Positions 26,393 to 37,291 of a stretch of DNA of 64,000 nucleotides are shown one piece after another. Source of the stretch: Gloeobacter violaceus PCC 7421 (GTDB taxonomy: Bacteria; Cyanobacteriota; Cyanobacteriia; Gloeobacterales; Gloeobacteraceae); NCBI RefSeq assembly GCF_000011385.1, contig NC_005125.1:4216001-4280000 (forward strand). The letters are read 5' to 3'. The notes beneath the pieces were generated by a model. That model did no database searches. It saw only the letters and a list, made by a program, of their open reading frames with translations, and was not told where the DNA came from. Position numbers and translations under genes: made by a program. Every line of letters begins with the position of its first letter. Within the stretch, counting starts at the first letter, position 1.

Positions 26393-26415
26393 TTGACCCC
26401 CCTGGGGAGGGTATA
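26393..26415. promoter_or_regulatory. CsoR-type operator 1
   Basis: The bottom strand reads TACCCTCCCCAGGGGGGTCA (next base A), an imperfect palindrome of facing C and G tracts like CsoR/RcnR operators. It sits 21 bases upstream of the copZ start, next to an AT-rich -10-like TATAAA. A second site at 26529-26550 matches it at 18 of 21 positions. Confidence 0.65.
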
Positions 26416-26528
26416 AAATTATTCTACTGCTGTCTTGGCTCCGGCGACAAGCGCTTTTGGCCTACTTGAACCGAACACAGGGCTTTTGCGCTGCTATCAT
26501 GGCGGTAGACATTCAAGAACAAAGGAAG

Positions 26529-26550
26529 TTGACCCTCCTGGGGGGGATAG
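26529..26550. promoter_or_regulatory. CsoR-type operator 2, overlapping the copA ribosome-binding site
   Basis: Bottom strand TATCCCCCCCAGGAGGGTCA (next base A), almost the same as the site at 26393. It ends 1 base before the copA ATG at 26552, so the G-tract also serves as the Shine-Dalgarno of copA. A bound repressor there could act as a transcription roadblock. Confidence 0.6.
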
Positions 26551-26551
26551 G

Positions 26552-28795
<2,244 letters not shown>

Positions 28796-28829
28796 CAAAT
28801 TGGAGAAATCGTTACAGACTGTGTTCGAG

Positions 28830-28860
28830 TTGATCTCGCTCGAGAGCAGCTCACTATAAT
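28830..28860 (+). promoter_or_regulatory. candidate promoter upstream of the 93-residue unknown
   Basis: TTGATC (28830-28835) and a perfect TATAAT (28855-28860) with 19 bases between them, just downstream of copA. Transcription would start near 28867, so the message begins with the hairpin described at 28895-28932. Confidence 0.5.
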
Positions 28861-28894
28861 GCGCGAACCACCGGCGGGGTTGGGTCTGCCGTTC

Positions 28895-28932
28895 GACATC
28901 GCCACCGCCTGAAAGTCGGTAGTGGCGATGTC
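28895..28932 (+). other. leader hairpin, perfect 11-bp stem
   Basis: GACATCGCCAC (28895-28905) pairs exactly with GTGGCGATGTC (28922-28932), leaving a 16-base loop. There is no T-tract after it, so it is not a terminator. It covers two upstream in-frame start codons (GTG 28922, ATG 28928) of the next gene. Confidence 0.6.
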
Positions 28933-28981
28933 AAGCAAATCTCGGCCCACCGCCTTCCGGCTCGCAGCGTCGGAGGCTTCC

Positions 28982-29263
28982 ATGTTCTCGCAAAATCGCA
29001 AGATCGTCGTTACCGTCAAACCCGAGCATTTTCACAAAGAATGGCGGCTGGTGGGCAAGTTTCACCGCCGGACCAACGAGTTGCTGGAGTTGCTGGTGAT
29101 GCCGCCGGAGGTCACCTGCCCGGCCGACGCCCGGCAGTATTACTGCCTGCTGATGCTCAACGGCTCGATTCGCGATACGTTGCGTTTGCGTGGCCTTAAC
29201 AATCTCGATCGGCCCCTCACCTGGACGTTCGACTCCGGCGGCCAGGAACTGGGCTGGTGTTGA
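28982..29263 (+). CDS. unknown small basic protein
   Basis: A 93-residue protein, MFSQNRKIVVTVKPEHFHKE then WRLVGKFHRRTNELLELLVM and RQYYCLLMLNGSIRDTLRLR, ending DSGGQELGWC. A good RBS (CGGAGG) supports the ATG at 28982, although GTG 28922 and ATG 28928 are open. No recognised domain. It may be expressed from its own promoter with a structured leader. Confidence 0.55.
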   Translation: MFSQNRKIVVTVKPEHFHKEWRLVGKFHRRTNELLELLVMPPEVTCPADARQYYCLLMLNGSIRDTLRLRGLNNLDRPLTWTFDSGGQELGWC

Positions 29264-29324
29264 GGCGCTCTCCGTCTTTGAGGACGAACCCGTGTTAACT
29301 TGGGTGACGTAATCGGTCGTTTCG

Positions 29325-29546
29325 ATGCAGTTTTCCATCTCTTTGCCGGATGAACTGTTGGAATATATGGACAAGCGCGTTACCGATCGCAGTGTGTTGA
29401 TCGAATCACTGCTTCAGGAATGGCGCAGGCGCACCGAAGTCGAAACGATGGTGGAAGCGGCCTTTTTGCTGGATGGGTCCGACTTGTCGTGGGATAACGA
29501 ATGTCAGCAGGCGATGCTTACAGACTGGGAAGCCTCTGGTTTGTGA
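29325..29546 (+). CDS. MazE-like antitoxin
   Basis: A 73-residue protein. MQFSISLPDELLEYMDKRV, then TDRSVLIESLLQEWRRR, is a ribbon-helix-helix DNA-binding start of the MazE9/CopG type. A flexible acidic tail (DGSDLSWDNE) would wrap the toxin. Its last 46 bases overlap the start of the MazF-like gene, the usual antitoxin-first order. Such antitoxins repress their own operon. Likely targets lie just upstream, but no clear palindrome was found. Confidence 0.78.
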   Translation: MQFSISLPDELLEYMDKRVTDRSVLIESLLQEWRRRTEVETMVEAAFLLDGSDLSWDNECQQAMLTDWEASGL

Positions 29547-29866
29547 GATTCGACCCCTCGGTGGGAAGCGAAATTCAGAAGACTCGTCCGGCGCTCATCG
29601 TCTCCGCTACTCCCTTCAACGGGCGCACCAAGCTGACGATGCTGCCGCTCACTTCGCGCGAGCCAAACAACCCGAAAATGCTGTCGGTGCTTGTCGCTGT
29701 CGAGCCTTCGCTTCAAAATGGCTTGAAGCAAAAAAGTTATGTCATCGGCATCGATCCTGCCACCTTCGACAAGCAACGGTTGGTTCAGTACCTCGGCCAA
29801 CTCGAAGCCGACCCACTGCGGCGCGTGCAAAGAATTTTGCAATTGTATCTTGGATTGGGGCCGTGA
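29501..29866 (+). CDS. MazF/PemK-type mRNA interferase toxin
   Basis: A 121-residue member of the MazF family: GDAYRLGSLWFVRFDP, VGSEIQKTRPALIVSATPFN and TMLPLTSRE match the beta-barrel core with the R-P-A-L-I-V motif. It cleaves RNA at specific short sites when not held by its antitoxin. Its TGA stop overlaps the GTG start of the next gene by 4 bases, which ties a toxin-antitoxin pair to a metabolic gene. Start at 29501 overlaps the antitoxin frame by 46 bases. Confidence 0.85.
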   Translation: MSAGDAYRLGSLWFVRFDPSVGSEIQKTRPALIVSATPFNGRTKLTMLPLTSREPNNPKMLSVLVAVEPSLQNGLKQKSYVIGIDPATFDKQRLVQYLGQLEADPLRRVQRILQLYLGLGP

Positions 29867-30528
29867 TCGCAGCCGATTTCATCCTGGTGCCCCGAGGGGC
29901 GGAGTACGAGGCGGTACGCCAGGGCGTTTCAGACAGCAGCATTGTGGTGATTGCCATTCCCGCCGGCCCGACGGCGGTGAAGCGCTTTTTGAGCGAGTTC
30001 TCCTGCCGAAACGGCAGCCGGATCTGGTCTATGGGCCTGTGCGGCAGCTTGAGTGAGCAGTTGCCCGTCGGGCAGGTGGTCGTCTACCGTGACTGCCGCC
30101 CGGTCCAGCCGGAGGCCGCCACCCTTGCGTGCGACCCCGAACTGGTGCAGTCTTCACTCTCGCGCCTTGAACGGGCGCGGTTGGTCAGTGCCCTGGGCAC
30201 CGACCGGGTGATTGTCTCTGCTGCCGAGAAGCAAGCCCTCGCTCGGCAATTCGCAGTCCGGGTGGTGGATATGGAAAGTTACACCGTCCTTGAAGCCCTA
30301 AGACCGGCGGGCATCTCGGTCGGGGTGGTGCGGGTGGTGAGCGACGGTGCCGCAGGCGATCTGCCGGATCTCAGCGGCGCGTTTGATTGCACAGGCGGCC
30401 TGCAACCGCTCGCCCTGGCCGCCGCCCTCGTGCGCTCTCCCATCGCCGGGGCTCGGCTGGTGGGCGGCTCGCTGATCGCGTTGCGGGTATTACAGACGGT
30501 CGCCAGGCGGTTATTGGGCCCGGATTGA
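29863..30528 (+). CDS. nucleoside phosphorylase/nucleosidase-family protein, HpnG-like
   Basis: A 221-residue protein with GTG start at 29863. It has the PNP/MTAN fold signature: ADFILVPRGAEYEAVRQGV, GSRIWSMGLCGSLSEQLPVG and the base/ribose site AVRVVDMESYTVLEALRPAG. In hopanoid pathways HpnG, a member of this family, removes adenine from adenosylhopane; with hpnB and shc about 4-5 kb away, that role is attractive but not proven. MTA/SAH nucleosidase is the alternative. It is translationally coupled to the MazF-like toxin. Confidence 0.7.
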   Translation: MIAADFILVPRGAEYEAVRQGVSDSSIVVIAIPAGPTAVKRFLSEFSCRNGSRIWSMGLCGSLSEQLPVGQVVVYRDCRPVQPEAATLACDPELVQSSLSRLERARLVSALGTDRVIVSAAEKQALARQFAVRVVDMESYTVLEALRPAGISVGVVRVVSDGAAGDLPDLSGAFDCTGGLQPLALAAALVRSPIAGARLVGGSLIALRVLQTVARRLLGPD

Positions 30529-30682
30529 TATTAAGAATGCAGCGCTATCTTGATCACAGCTTCTGCTATTCAGATCAGCATAAGTGAGTAACGACGGTCA
30601 CAAATCCCCACATGGGCAGATTTCGCGCCCACTCCCTAGAGGTAAATTAGTAGCGTTGAATACAAATGACAAGGAGCAGCGC

Positions 30683-31093
30683 ATGGCAAGCATTGTTGAT
30701 ACGGCCGTTCAAGCAGGCACCTTCAAGACCCTGGCGCAGGCATTGACCGCCGCCGATCTGGTGGACACGCTGAAGGGCAGTGGTCCTTTCACCGTCTTTG
30801 CTCCCACCGACGATGCCTTTCAAAGCCTTCCTGCCGGTACTCTGAACGATCTGCTCAAGCCGGAGAACAAGTCCAAGTTGGCGAATATTCTCAAATACCA
30901 CGTCGTCTCCGGCAAAGTGATGTCTAGCGACATCAAGCCTGGCAACGTCGCGACTGTGGCGGGTGAGTCGATTTCGATCCAGACCCAGGGACAGCAGGTG
31001 ATGGTCAACGAGGCCCGCGTCACCAAGGCCGACATTGCCGCCGACAACGGCGTCATCCATGTGATCGACAAAGTTTTGCTGCCCAAGGGCTAA
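30683..31093 (+). CDS. fasciclin (FAS1) domain protein
   Basis: A 136-residue single FAS1 domain without a signal peptide. [20 protein letters not shown] is followed by the H1/H2 boxes [33 protein letters not shown], and [18 protein letters not shown]1 proteins mediate adhesion or protein contacts. An RBS (AAGGAG) precedes the ATG at 30683; the longer frame to 30584 is not needed. A terminator-type hairpin follows at 31127. Confidence 0.93.
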   Translation: MASIVDTAVQAGTFKTLAQALTAADLVDTLKGSGPFTVFAPTDDAFQSLPAGTLNDLLKPENKSKLANILKYHVVSGKVMSSDIKPGNVATVAGESISIQTQGQQVMVNEARVTKADIAADNGVIHVIDKVLLPKG

Positions 31094-31126
31094 CGGTCGT
31101 ATTCGCCCCTAGGCGTTCACATTTTT

Positions 31127-31156
31127 AGCACCCGCCGGAGCACTCCGGCGGGTGCT
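31127..31156. terminator. 14-bp hairpin between convergent genes
   Basis: AGCACCCGCCGGAG, loop CA, CTCCGGCGGGTGCT: a perfect 14-bp stem between the fasciclin gene (+) and the 84-residue gene (-). T-tracts after it are poor on both strands, so it may work as a weak two-way terminator. Confidence 0.65.
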
Positions 31157-31158
31157 TA

Positions 31159-31413
31159 TCAATAGCGGGCCCGGCTCGGCTGCAATACCAGACCGAATTC
31201 CTCCTGTACCGCCCGGTCCCGCCCATCCTCGCAGCGATAGAAATACGCCTGCAGGTGGGCGCTGTAAACCAGCTCGGCAAGGCGCGCTTCGCCGGTGGCT
31301 GCAAGCAGCCAACCAGCAATGTCCGCCGCCGGGGTGTAGGTCACCCGGCGGCCGTATCCGGCAGCGTCCGGATTTTCGAACGTTTTGAACAGAAACTCGG
31401 GCAGGTTTGCCAT
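31159..31413 (-). CDS. small unknown protein
   Basis: An 84-residue protein with ATG at 31413. MANLPEFLFKTFENPDAAGY then TPAADIAGWLLAATGEARLA and LVYSAHLQAYFYRCEDGRDR. It looks like a folded soluble domain with no recognised family. The frame extends upstream to 31569 but without an RBS or family support. It is divergent from the amidase gene. Confidence 0.55.
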   Translation of the reverse strand: MANLPEFLFKTFENPDAAGYGRRVTYTPAADIAGWLLAATGEARLAELVYSAHLQAYFYRCEDGRDRAVQEEFGLVLQPSRARY

Positions 31414-31584
31414 GGATATCGGGTGGAATTTGGACCACTCTATAGCACCGCAGACGCAACTTTGTCGTCTGGATAACATTCTAGCGCAGTAGACTTTCCC
31501 GCCGCTTTGCGGTGTCCGCGATTGCTGTATTCGGTCTACCGAACGTGGTATGGATATCCAGCAATCCAAGCTGCTGGGGGTTCT

Positions 31585-33174
31585 ATGGTGTTGAGGAAAC
31601 CAGGCTTCGCGACGATGGCGGCCGCGGGCGGGCTGTCGATTTTACTGGGTACCGGCCGGGCGTTCGCCGCCACCTGCCCGCCTGCCGGTCCGCCGTTGGC
31701 GGAGACGACGGTGGCCGCTCTGCAGAAGGCCCTGGCCTCCGGGGCGCTCACCTCGCGCCGGATTGTCCAGGGCTACCTCGATCGGATCGCCTGCTACGAC
31801 AAGCAGGGTCCAAAGATCAACGCCGTGCTCGAAATCAACCCGGACGCGCTCGCCATCGCCGACGCGCTCGACGCCGAGCGGCGGGCGGGCAAGGTGCGCG
31901 GACCTCTACACGGCATTCCGATACTGCTCAAGGGCAACATCGCCACGGACGACCGGATGCTCACCACCGCCGGTTCGGTGGCGCTCGTCGATTCGCTGCC
32001 CCAAAAGGACGCCTTTATCGCCACCCGTCTGCGCGAGGCGGGGACGGTGCTGTTGGGAAAGGCCAACCTGACTGAGTTTGCCAACTTCATGTCCTACTAC
32101 ATGCCCTCGGGCTACAGCTCCCAGGGCGGCCAGACCCTCAATCCGTACTTTCCGGCCCTCGAAGACAACGGTGTGCCCACGGTCACCCCCTGCGGCTCCA
32201 GCGCCGGTTCGGGGGCGGCGACGGCGGCGAACCTGACGGCCATTTCGATCGGCACCGAGACCTCCGGCTCGATTCTCTGTCCCTCCAGCTTCAATTCGCT
32301 GGTGGGGATCAAGCCGACCGTGGGCCTGGTGAGCCGCACCGGCATCATCCCGATCTCGGCAAGCCAGGATGTGGCAGGACCGATGACCCGCACGGTGGCC
32401 GATGCGGCGGTGCTGCTTGGTGCCATTGCCGGGTACGACCCGGCCGACCCGGTGACCGCGAGCAGCGTGGGCCAGATCCCGGCCGATTACCGAACTTTTC
32501 TTAAACTGGATGGTCTGGTGGGGGTACGCATTGGCCTGCCCCCGGAATATCTTGATTTTTTGGGTCCGGAGACCCGTCCTGCCTTCGATCAGGCCCTCGC
32601 CGTGCTGCGCGCCCAGGGAGCGGTGATCGTCGATGCGCCGATCGCCACCACCGACGCGCTGTTTGCCTCCCCGTCGGTGATCACCGTCCTGACCTACGAG
32701 TTCAAGCGCGATCTCAATGCCTATCTGGCCAAGGTCAAGCCCGGTACCACGATCGACACGCTTTCCGAAGTGATCGACTTCAATTTCCGCAAACGCGAAG
32801 TGGCCCTCAAGTACGGCCAGGGACTGCTGGTCGACAGCCAACAGCGCCGATTGCAGGACGGCACCCCGATCACCGCCCAGGGCTATCGCGACGCCCTTGC
32901 CGAGAAGAGGCTGCTCGCCAAAACCGAGGGCATCGATGCCACCATCGCGAAGTATGACCTCGACGCGCTGTTGTTTCCGACTTATTACGGCTCGTTCGTC
33001 GGCGCGGCTGCCGGGTATCCGTCGGTGATCGTCCCGGCGGGCTACGCCACAGGCGGGCTGCCGATCGGCATCACCTTCCTGGGCAAGGCCTTCAGCGAGC
33101 CGCAGCTGATCCAGTACGCCTACGCCTACGAGCAGGCTTCCCTCGCCCGCCGTCCGCCGGAAGCTACGCCCTGA
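31585..33174 (+). CDS. exported amidase (amidase signature family)
   Basis: A 529-residue serine hydrolase with the Ser-Ser-Lys triad. Lys is in HGIPILLKGNIATDD and the cis-Ser is in TPCGSSAGSGAATAANLTA. The nucleophilic Ser is in ISIGTETSGSILCPSSFNSL. The N-terminus is a twin-basic hydrophobic export signal (MVLRKPGFATMAAAGGLSIL, then AFA). Many such amidases act on peptides, urea derivatives or nitrile products; the substrate here is unknown. It overlaps the convergent membrane-protein gene by 11 bases. Confidence 0.88.
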   Translation: MVLRKPGFATMAAAGGLSILLGTGRAFAATCPPAGPPLAETTVAALQKALASGALTSRRIVQGYLDRIACYDKQGPKINAVLEINPDALAIADALDAERRAGKVRGPLHGIPILLKGNIATDDRMLTTAGSVALVDSLPQKDAFIATRLREAGTVLLGKANLTEFANFMSYYMPSGYSSQGGQTLNPYFPALEDNGVPTVTPCGSSAGSGAATAANLTAISIGTETSGSILCPSSFNSLVGIKPTVGLVSRTGIIPISASQDVAGPMTRTVADAAVLLGAIAGYDPADPVTASSVGQIPADYRTFLKLDGLVGVRIGLPPEYLDFLGPETRPAFDQALAVLRAQGAVIVDAPIATTDALFASPSVITVLTYEFKRDLNAYLAKVKPGTTIDTLSEVIDFNFRKREVALKYGQGLLVDSQQRRLQDGTPITAQGYRDALAEKRLLAKTEGIDATIAKYDLDALLFPTYYGSFVGAAAGYPSVIVPAGYATGGLPIGITFLGKAFSEPQLIQYAYAYEQASLARRPPEATP

Positions 33175-33952
33175 CGGCGGGGCCTGAGGCGATTAGCCGC
33201 AGGCAAAAGAGCATATAGAGCGTCCAGCCCAGGGGACCCACCAGCCGCAAAGCCGGGCCGATCCCGGCGATGGCGGCGTTGCCCGGCAGCAGGCGCTCGG
33301 CCCACGGCGTGCCCACAAGTGCGAAGCTCAGGGGCAAAGCGAGCAAGGCGACCAGCAATCCCAGGGGCATAAACGCCAGGGCGGCGGCCCACCAGTGCCC
33401 CTCGGTGAGCCGCCAGCTTCTGGGCAAGGGCGAGAGAGCCCCGTGCTCCTCGACAAAGTGCAAGGGCACCGTCACAAAAAGACGCACCCCCAGGTATATT
33501 CCCGGTACCGCCAGGACAATCATCGCTCCAAAAGGCACTGCCACTTCCCAGAAGGCGGCACCCGCCAGCAGCGCCGCCTCGAAGCGGCGGTAGGCAAAGT
33601 AAAAAAGCCAGGCGGTGGGAAGCATGGCCGCTCCCACTGTCAGGATGCTGGTGGCGATGAGTTTGGGCCAGGTGCGCACTCCCCGACTGAAGGCCGCTCC
33701 AAAGTGACGGTCGCCTGTGCCGGTGAGCGCCTGGTGGGCGTAGGCGAGGCTGGTGCCGGTGAGGACAGGGTCGAGCACCAGCGGCACCAGGGCCTGGGTG
33801 GCGCCGCGCACCGGTCCCTGCGGCAGGCTCCCCACGGCGAGGTTGGCCGCCAGAGCGATCCATTGCAGCACCAACAAGGGCAGGTAGACGCGGGGGGCGA
33901 CCCGCACCAGTTCGCGGTAAAGCGAGGACAGCGACAAATCGGCGTCAGTCAC
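33164..33952 (-). CDS. membrane protein coupled to hpnB, unknown function
   Basis: A 262-residue protein with about six membrane spans (PLLVLQWIALAANLAVGSL, AWLFYFAYRRFEAALLAG, PFGAMIVLAVPGIYLGVRLF, AAALAFMPLGLLVALLALPL and others). GTG at 33952 overlaps the hpnB stop by 8 bases, so it is translated with hpnB. Much longer ATG extensions run back through hpnB and are not credible. The fold resembles DUF975-like or glycerophosphodiester-phosphodiesterase membrane domains, a weak guess. A lipid-related role is suggested only by context. Confidence 0.7.
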   Translation of the reverse strand: MTDADLSLSSLYRELVRVAPRVYLPLLVLQWIALAANLAVGSLPQGPVRGATQALVPLVLDPVLTGTSLAYAHQALTGTGDRHFGAAFSRGVRTWPKLIATSILTVGAAMLPTAWLFYFAYRRFEAALLAGAAFWEVAVPFGAMIVLAVPGIYLGVRLFVTVPLHFVEEHGALSPLPRSWRLTEGHWWAAALAFMPLGLLVALLALPLSFALVGTPWAERLLPGNAAIAGIGPALRLVGPLGWTLYMLFCLRLIASGPAVRA

Positions 33953-35141
33953 GGCGGCGGGCGTTTGGGTAGACCCTACCCTTCCAGGATCCACCCTCCC
34001 CCAGCCAGTGGCGCCAGGCCGAATCGACGGTGATCGCCGTGTAGAGCGCGGCGATGGCGGGAAGAGCCGGGGCAAGCCAGGGCGGCAATTCGTAAAAGCG
34101 CAAGGTCGGCCAGTAGGCCACGGCCATGGCGAGCCACCCCGCCCCCCCAAGGGTTACCAGCAGCGGGCTGGCCGTGAGCCACCCGGCCAAAAAAGCGATC
34201 GGAGGCACCAGGTACAGCAGCGCCATCGCCGCCACGGTGAGCACCAGCAACGCGGGGGAGTAGTCGAGTTGGGTGAAAGCCGTGCGCGCCACCATCTTCC
34301 AGATTTCTGTAAGGCCGGTGTAGGACCTGAGGCTGCGGGTGCGCCGGGTCAGCCCCAACCAGAGGTTGGCGCCGGTGCGTTTCACCTGCGCTGCCAGAGC
34401 GCAATCGTCGATCAGGCAGTCGCGAATGTCGGCGATCCCGCCGGCACGATCCAGCGCGGTGCGCCTCACCAAAATGCAGCCCCCGGCCGCCGCGGCGGTG
34501 GAATCGCTCGGATCGTTTACCCAGCGAAACGGGTAGAGCTTTTGAAAGAAAAACACGAACGCCGGAATGAGCAGCACTTCCCACGCATCGCGGCAGCGCA
34601 GGCGCACCATCAGCGAGACGAGATCGCGCTTCTCTTGTTGGGCCTTTTGCACCAGGGCGGCCAGATTGTCGGGGTGGTGGCAAATATCGGCGTCGGTGAG
34701 CAGCCAGTACTCGGGCTCCAGGGCTTCGCCGCGGCGCAGACCCTGCTCGATGGCCCAGAGCTTGCCGCTCCAGCCCGGCAGGAGCGTTTCCCCCGATACG
34801 ACCGTCAGCCGGTCCTCGCGGCCGTACGCGCGGGCCAGTTCTTCCGCCAATGTGCCGGTGCCGTCGCCGCTGCGGTCGTCCACCAACACGATATGCAACA
34901 GCCCCGGATAGTTCTGGGTCAACAGCGAAGGCAGCGTCTCACCCAACACCTCCGCCTCGTCGCGCGCCGGAATTACCGCCACCACCGGCGGCAGAAGCCC
35001 TTGCGGCAGATCCCCCGTGTCCGGATCGAGCACCTCGTCGCAGCGCCAGAACCCGCCGCGCCAACCCAGCAATCCTGCCCAACCGACCGCCGCAGCCAGA
35101 GCCAGGCCCGCCAACCCAGAAAAACTATCCACCGCAAGCAT
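33945..35141 (-). CDS. hpnB: hopanoid-associated glycosyltransferase HpnB
   Basis: A 398-residue GT-A family glycosyltransferase of the hopanoid cluster. One N-terminal span (GLALAAAVGWAGLLGWRGGF), then nucleotide-sugar site HIVLVDDRSGDGTGTLAEEL, acceptor/metal motif YWLLTDADICHHPDNLAALV, GGCILVRRTALDRAGGIADI and DCLIDDCALAAQVKRTGANL. Several C-terminal membrane spans follow. HpnB adds sugars to hopanoid head groups or related lipids; exact product unproven. The ATG at 35141 is preferred over a TTG at 35165. It is divergent from shc with a 57-base shared control region. Confidence 0.92.
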   Translation of the reverse strand: MLAVDSFSGLAGLALAAAVGWAGLLGWRGGFWRCDEVLDPDTGDLPQGLLPPVVAVIPARDEAEVLGETLPSLLTQNYPGLLHIVLVDDRSGDGTGTLAEELARAYGREDRLTVVSGETLLPGWSGKLWAIEQGLRRGEALEPEYWLLTDADICHHPDNLAALVQKAQQEKRDLVSLMVRLRCRDAWEVLLIPAFVFFFQKLYPFRWVNDPSDSTAAAAGGCILVRRTALDRAGGIADIRDCLIDDCALAAQVKRTGANLWLGLTRRTRSLRSYTGLTEIWKMVARTAFTQLDYSPALLVLTVAAMALLYLVPPIAFLAGWLTASPLLVTLGGAGWLAMAVAYWPTLRFYELPPWLAPALPAIAALYTAITVDSAWRHWLGEGGSWKGRVYPNARRRD

Positions 35142-35198
35142 TCCCACTGTTCTAGAACCGTACAATAACTGCGACAGGAGTGAACGGAACAGTTAAAA

Positions 35199-37112
35199 AT
35201 GCAAGTCCAACCGCGCATCGAAAAAAAGCACCTAGATAGTGCGATCGAAGCGAGCCAGGCGTACCTGTTGGCTCGGCAGTACTCCCCGGGCTACTGGTGG
35301 GCCGAACTGGAGTCGAACGTGTCGATGACCGCCGAGGTGGTCCTCCTGCACAAAATCTGGCGCACGGACACCGGCCGTCCCCTCGCCAAGGCGACCGCCC
35401 ACCTGCTCGCTGAGCAGCGCGCCCACGGCGGTTGGGAGCTGTTCTACGGCGACGGCGGCGATCTGAACACATCGATCGAGGCGTACATGGCCCTGAAGCT
35501 GCTGGGCCTCACCGCCGATCACCCCGCCCTGGCGCGCGCCCGCGCATTTATCCTCGCCAAAGGCGGCATCAGCCGCGCGCGCATCTTCACCAAGATCCAT
35601 CTGGCGCTCATCGGCTGCTACGACTGGCGCGGCGTCCCGTCGATTCCGCCCTGGGTGATGCTGCTACCTGAGGCCTTTCCGGTCAATATCTACGAGATGT
35701 CCAGTTGGGCGCGCGGCAGCACGGTACCGCTGCTGATCGTCTTCGACCGCAAGCCGGTCTTTGCCGTCGAGCCGGCCATTACCCTCGACGAGCTATTTGT
35801 CGAAGGACGCGCCCAGGCCCGCTTCGATCTGCCCCGCAGTTCGAGCGACTGGTGGGCGAATCTGTTTGTCGATCTCGACTGGGGCTTCAAGCTCGCCGAG
35901 AGCCTGGGGGCGGTTCCCCTGCGCGAAGAAGGGCTGAAAGCCGCCGAGCGCTGGGTGCTCGAGCGCCAGGAGGCGACCGGTGATTGGGGTGGGATCATCC
36001 CGGCGATGCTCAATTCGCTGCTGGCGCTGCGCTGCCTCGATTACGATCCCCACGACCCGGTGGTCGAGCGGGGAATGGCCGCGGTCGATCGCTTCGCCAT
36101 CGAGACCGAAAGCACCTATCGCCTGCAGCCGTGCGTCTCCCCCGTCTGGGACACAGCCCTGACCATGCGCGCCCTGGTCGATTCGGGATTGCCCCCGGAT
36201 CACCCGGCCCTCGCGGCGGCCGGCACCTGGCTGCTGAAGAAGCAGATCCTCGACTACGGCGATTGGGCGGTCAAAAACCGGACCGGTCCGCCCGGCGGCT
36301 GGGCTTTCGAGTTCGACAACCGCTTCTACCCGGATGTGGACGACACGGCCGTCGTGGTGATGGCCCTCGACGCCGTGCGGCTGGCCGACGAGACCGCCAA
36401 GGGCCAGGCGATCGCCCGGGCGGTGTGCTGGGTGGCCTCGATGCAGTGCCGGGGCGGGGGCTGGGCGGCCTTCGATATCGACAACGACGCCCACTGGCTC
36501 AACAGCCTTCCTTACGCCGATCTCAAGGCGATGATCGACCCGAACACCGCCGATGTCACCGCCCGCGTCCTCGAGATGTACGGCCGCTGCCGCCTGATTC
36601 CCGCGGCCGCCGGTGCCCAGCGCGCCCTCGATTATCTGCGGCGCACCCAGGAGCCGGAGGGCTGCTGGTTCGGCCGCTGGGGGGTGAATTATCTCTATGG
36701 CACCAGCGGCGTGCTCTCGGCCCTGGCCGCTTTCGCCCCGGCCGAACGCACGGCCATCGAGCGCGCTGCCGCCTGGCTGCGGGGTTGCCAGAACACCGAC
36801 GGCGGTTGGGGGGAAACCTGCGGGAGTTATGTCGATCGCACTTTGATGGGCCAGGGACCGAGCACCGCTTCCCAGACTGCCTGGGCGTTGCTCGGCCTCA
36901 TCGACGCGAGCCGGGTGGCCCGCTTCAGCGACAGCAGCGCCCTCGAACGCGGCCTTGCCTATCTGGTGGAAACCCAAAAAGCGGACGGCAGCTGGGACGA
37001 GCCCTACTTCACCGGCACCGGTTTTCCGGGGCATTTTTACCTGAAGTATCACCTCTATCAGCAGCACTTTCCCCTGAGTGCCCTCGGCCGCTACCGCCGC
37101 CTGCTCAGTTAA
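35199..37112 (+). CDS. shc: squalene-hopene cyclase
   Basis: Cyclises squalene to hopene at the membrane in one step. The 637-residue protein has the catalytic motif PDVDDTAVVV (D-x-D-D, near residues 376-380) and many QW repeats such as RGGGWAAFDIDNDAHW, GGWGETCGSYVDRTLMGQG, PEGCWFGRWGVNYLYGT and GSWDEPYFTGTGFPGHFYLK. Length is normal. It lies opposite hpnB and is followed 179 bases later by the squalene-synthase-type gene, which supplies its substrate. Confidence 0.97.
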   Translation: MQVQPRIEKKHLDSAIEASQAYLLARQYSPGYWWAELESNVSMTAEVVLLHKIWRTDTGRPLAKATAHLLAEQRAHGGWELFYGDGGDLNTSIEAYMALKLLGLTADHPALARARAFILAKGGISRARIFTKIHLALIGCYDWRGVPSIPPWVMLLPEAFPVNIYEMSSWARGSTVPLLIVFDRKPVFAVEPAITLDELFVEGRAQARFDLPRSSSDWWANLFVDLDWGFKLAESLGAVPLREEGLKAAERWVLERQEATGDWGGIIPAMLNSLLALRCLDYDPHDPVVERGMAAVDRFAIETESTYRLQPCVSPVWDTALTMRALVDSGLPPDHPALAAAGTWLLKKQILDYGDWAVKNRTGPPGGWAFEFDNRFYPDVDDTAVVVMALDAVRLADETAKGQAIARAVCWVASMQCRGGGWAAFDIDNDAHWLNSLPYADLKAMIDPNTADVTARVLEMYGRCRLIPAAAGAQRALDYLRRTQEPEGCWFGRWGVNYLYGTSGVLSALAAFAPAERTAIERAAAWLRGCQNTDGGWGETCGSYVDRTLMGQGPSTASQTAWALLGLIDASRVARFSDSSALERGLAYLVETQKADGSWDEPYFTGTGFPGHFYLKYHLYQQHFPLSALGRYRRLLS

Positions 37113-37291
37113 ATGCGGCCGGCAAGCCCGGCGCGAGTTCACTGCTCAATCTGGCAGAAACGAACCGGTTTTGTTGCGATTGTGTCGCGGCTGAGGTGGT
37201 TGAGCGAAGGTCGGGTATGCGCGCGATCAGATAACAAATCCGGTAAGCTCATCGTAAAATTCCTAGATGGTGTGTGCAGGGGTGAAGAACA

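Noticed and set aside
26393-26417. TTGACC ... TATAAA as a copA promoter
   Set aside because: The spacer is 13 bases, and the sequence is better explained as the operator palindrome found twice.
31127-31156. Riboswitch or small RNA at the hairpin after the fasciclin gene
   Set aside because: It is a simple perfect stem between convergent genes, so a terminator is the simpler reading.
34008-35168. 386-codon open frame on the + strand
   Set aside because: Antisense of hpnB; no domain signature.
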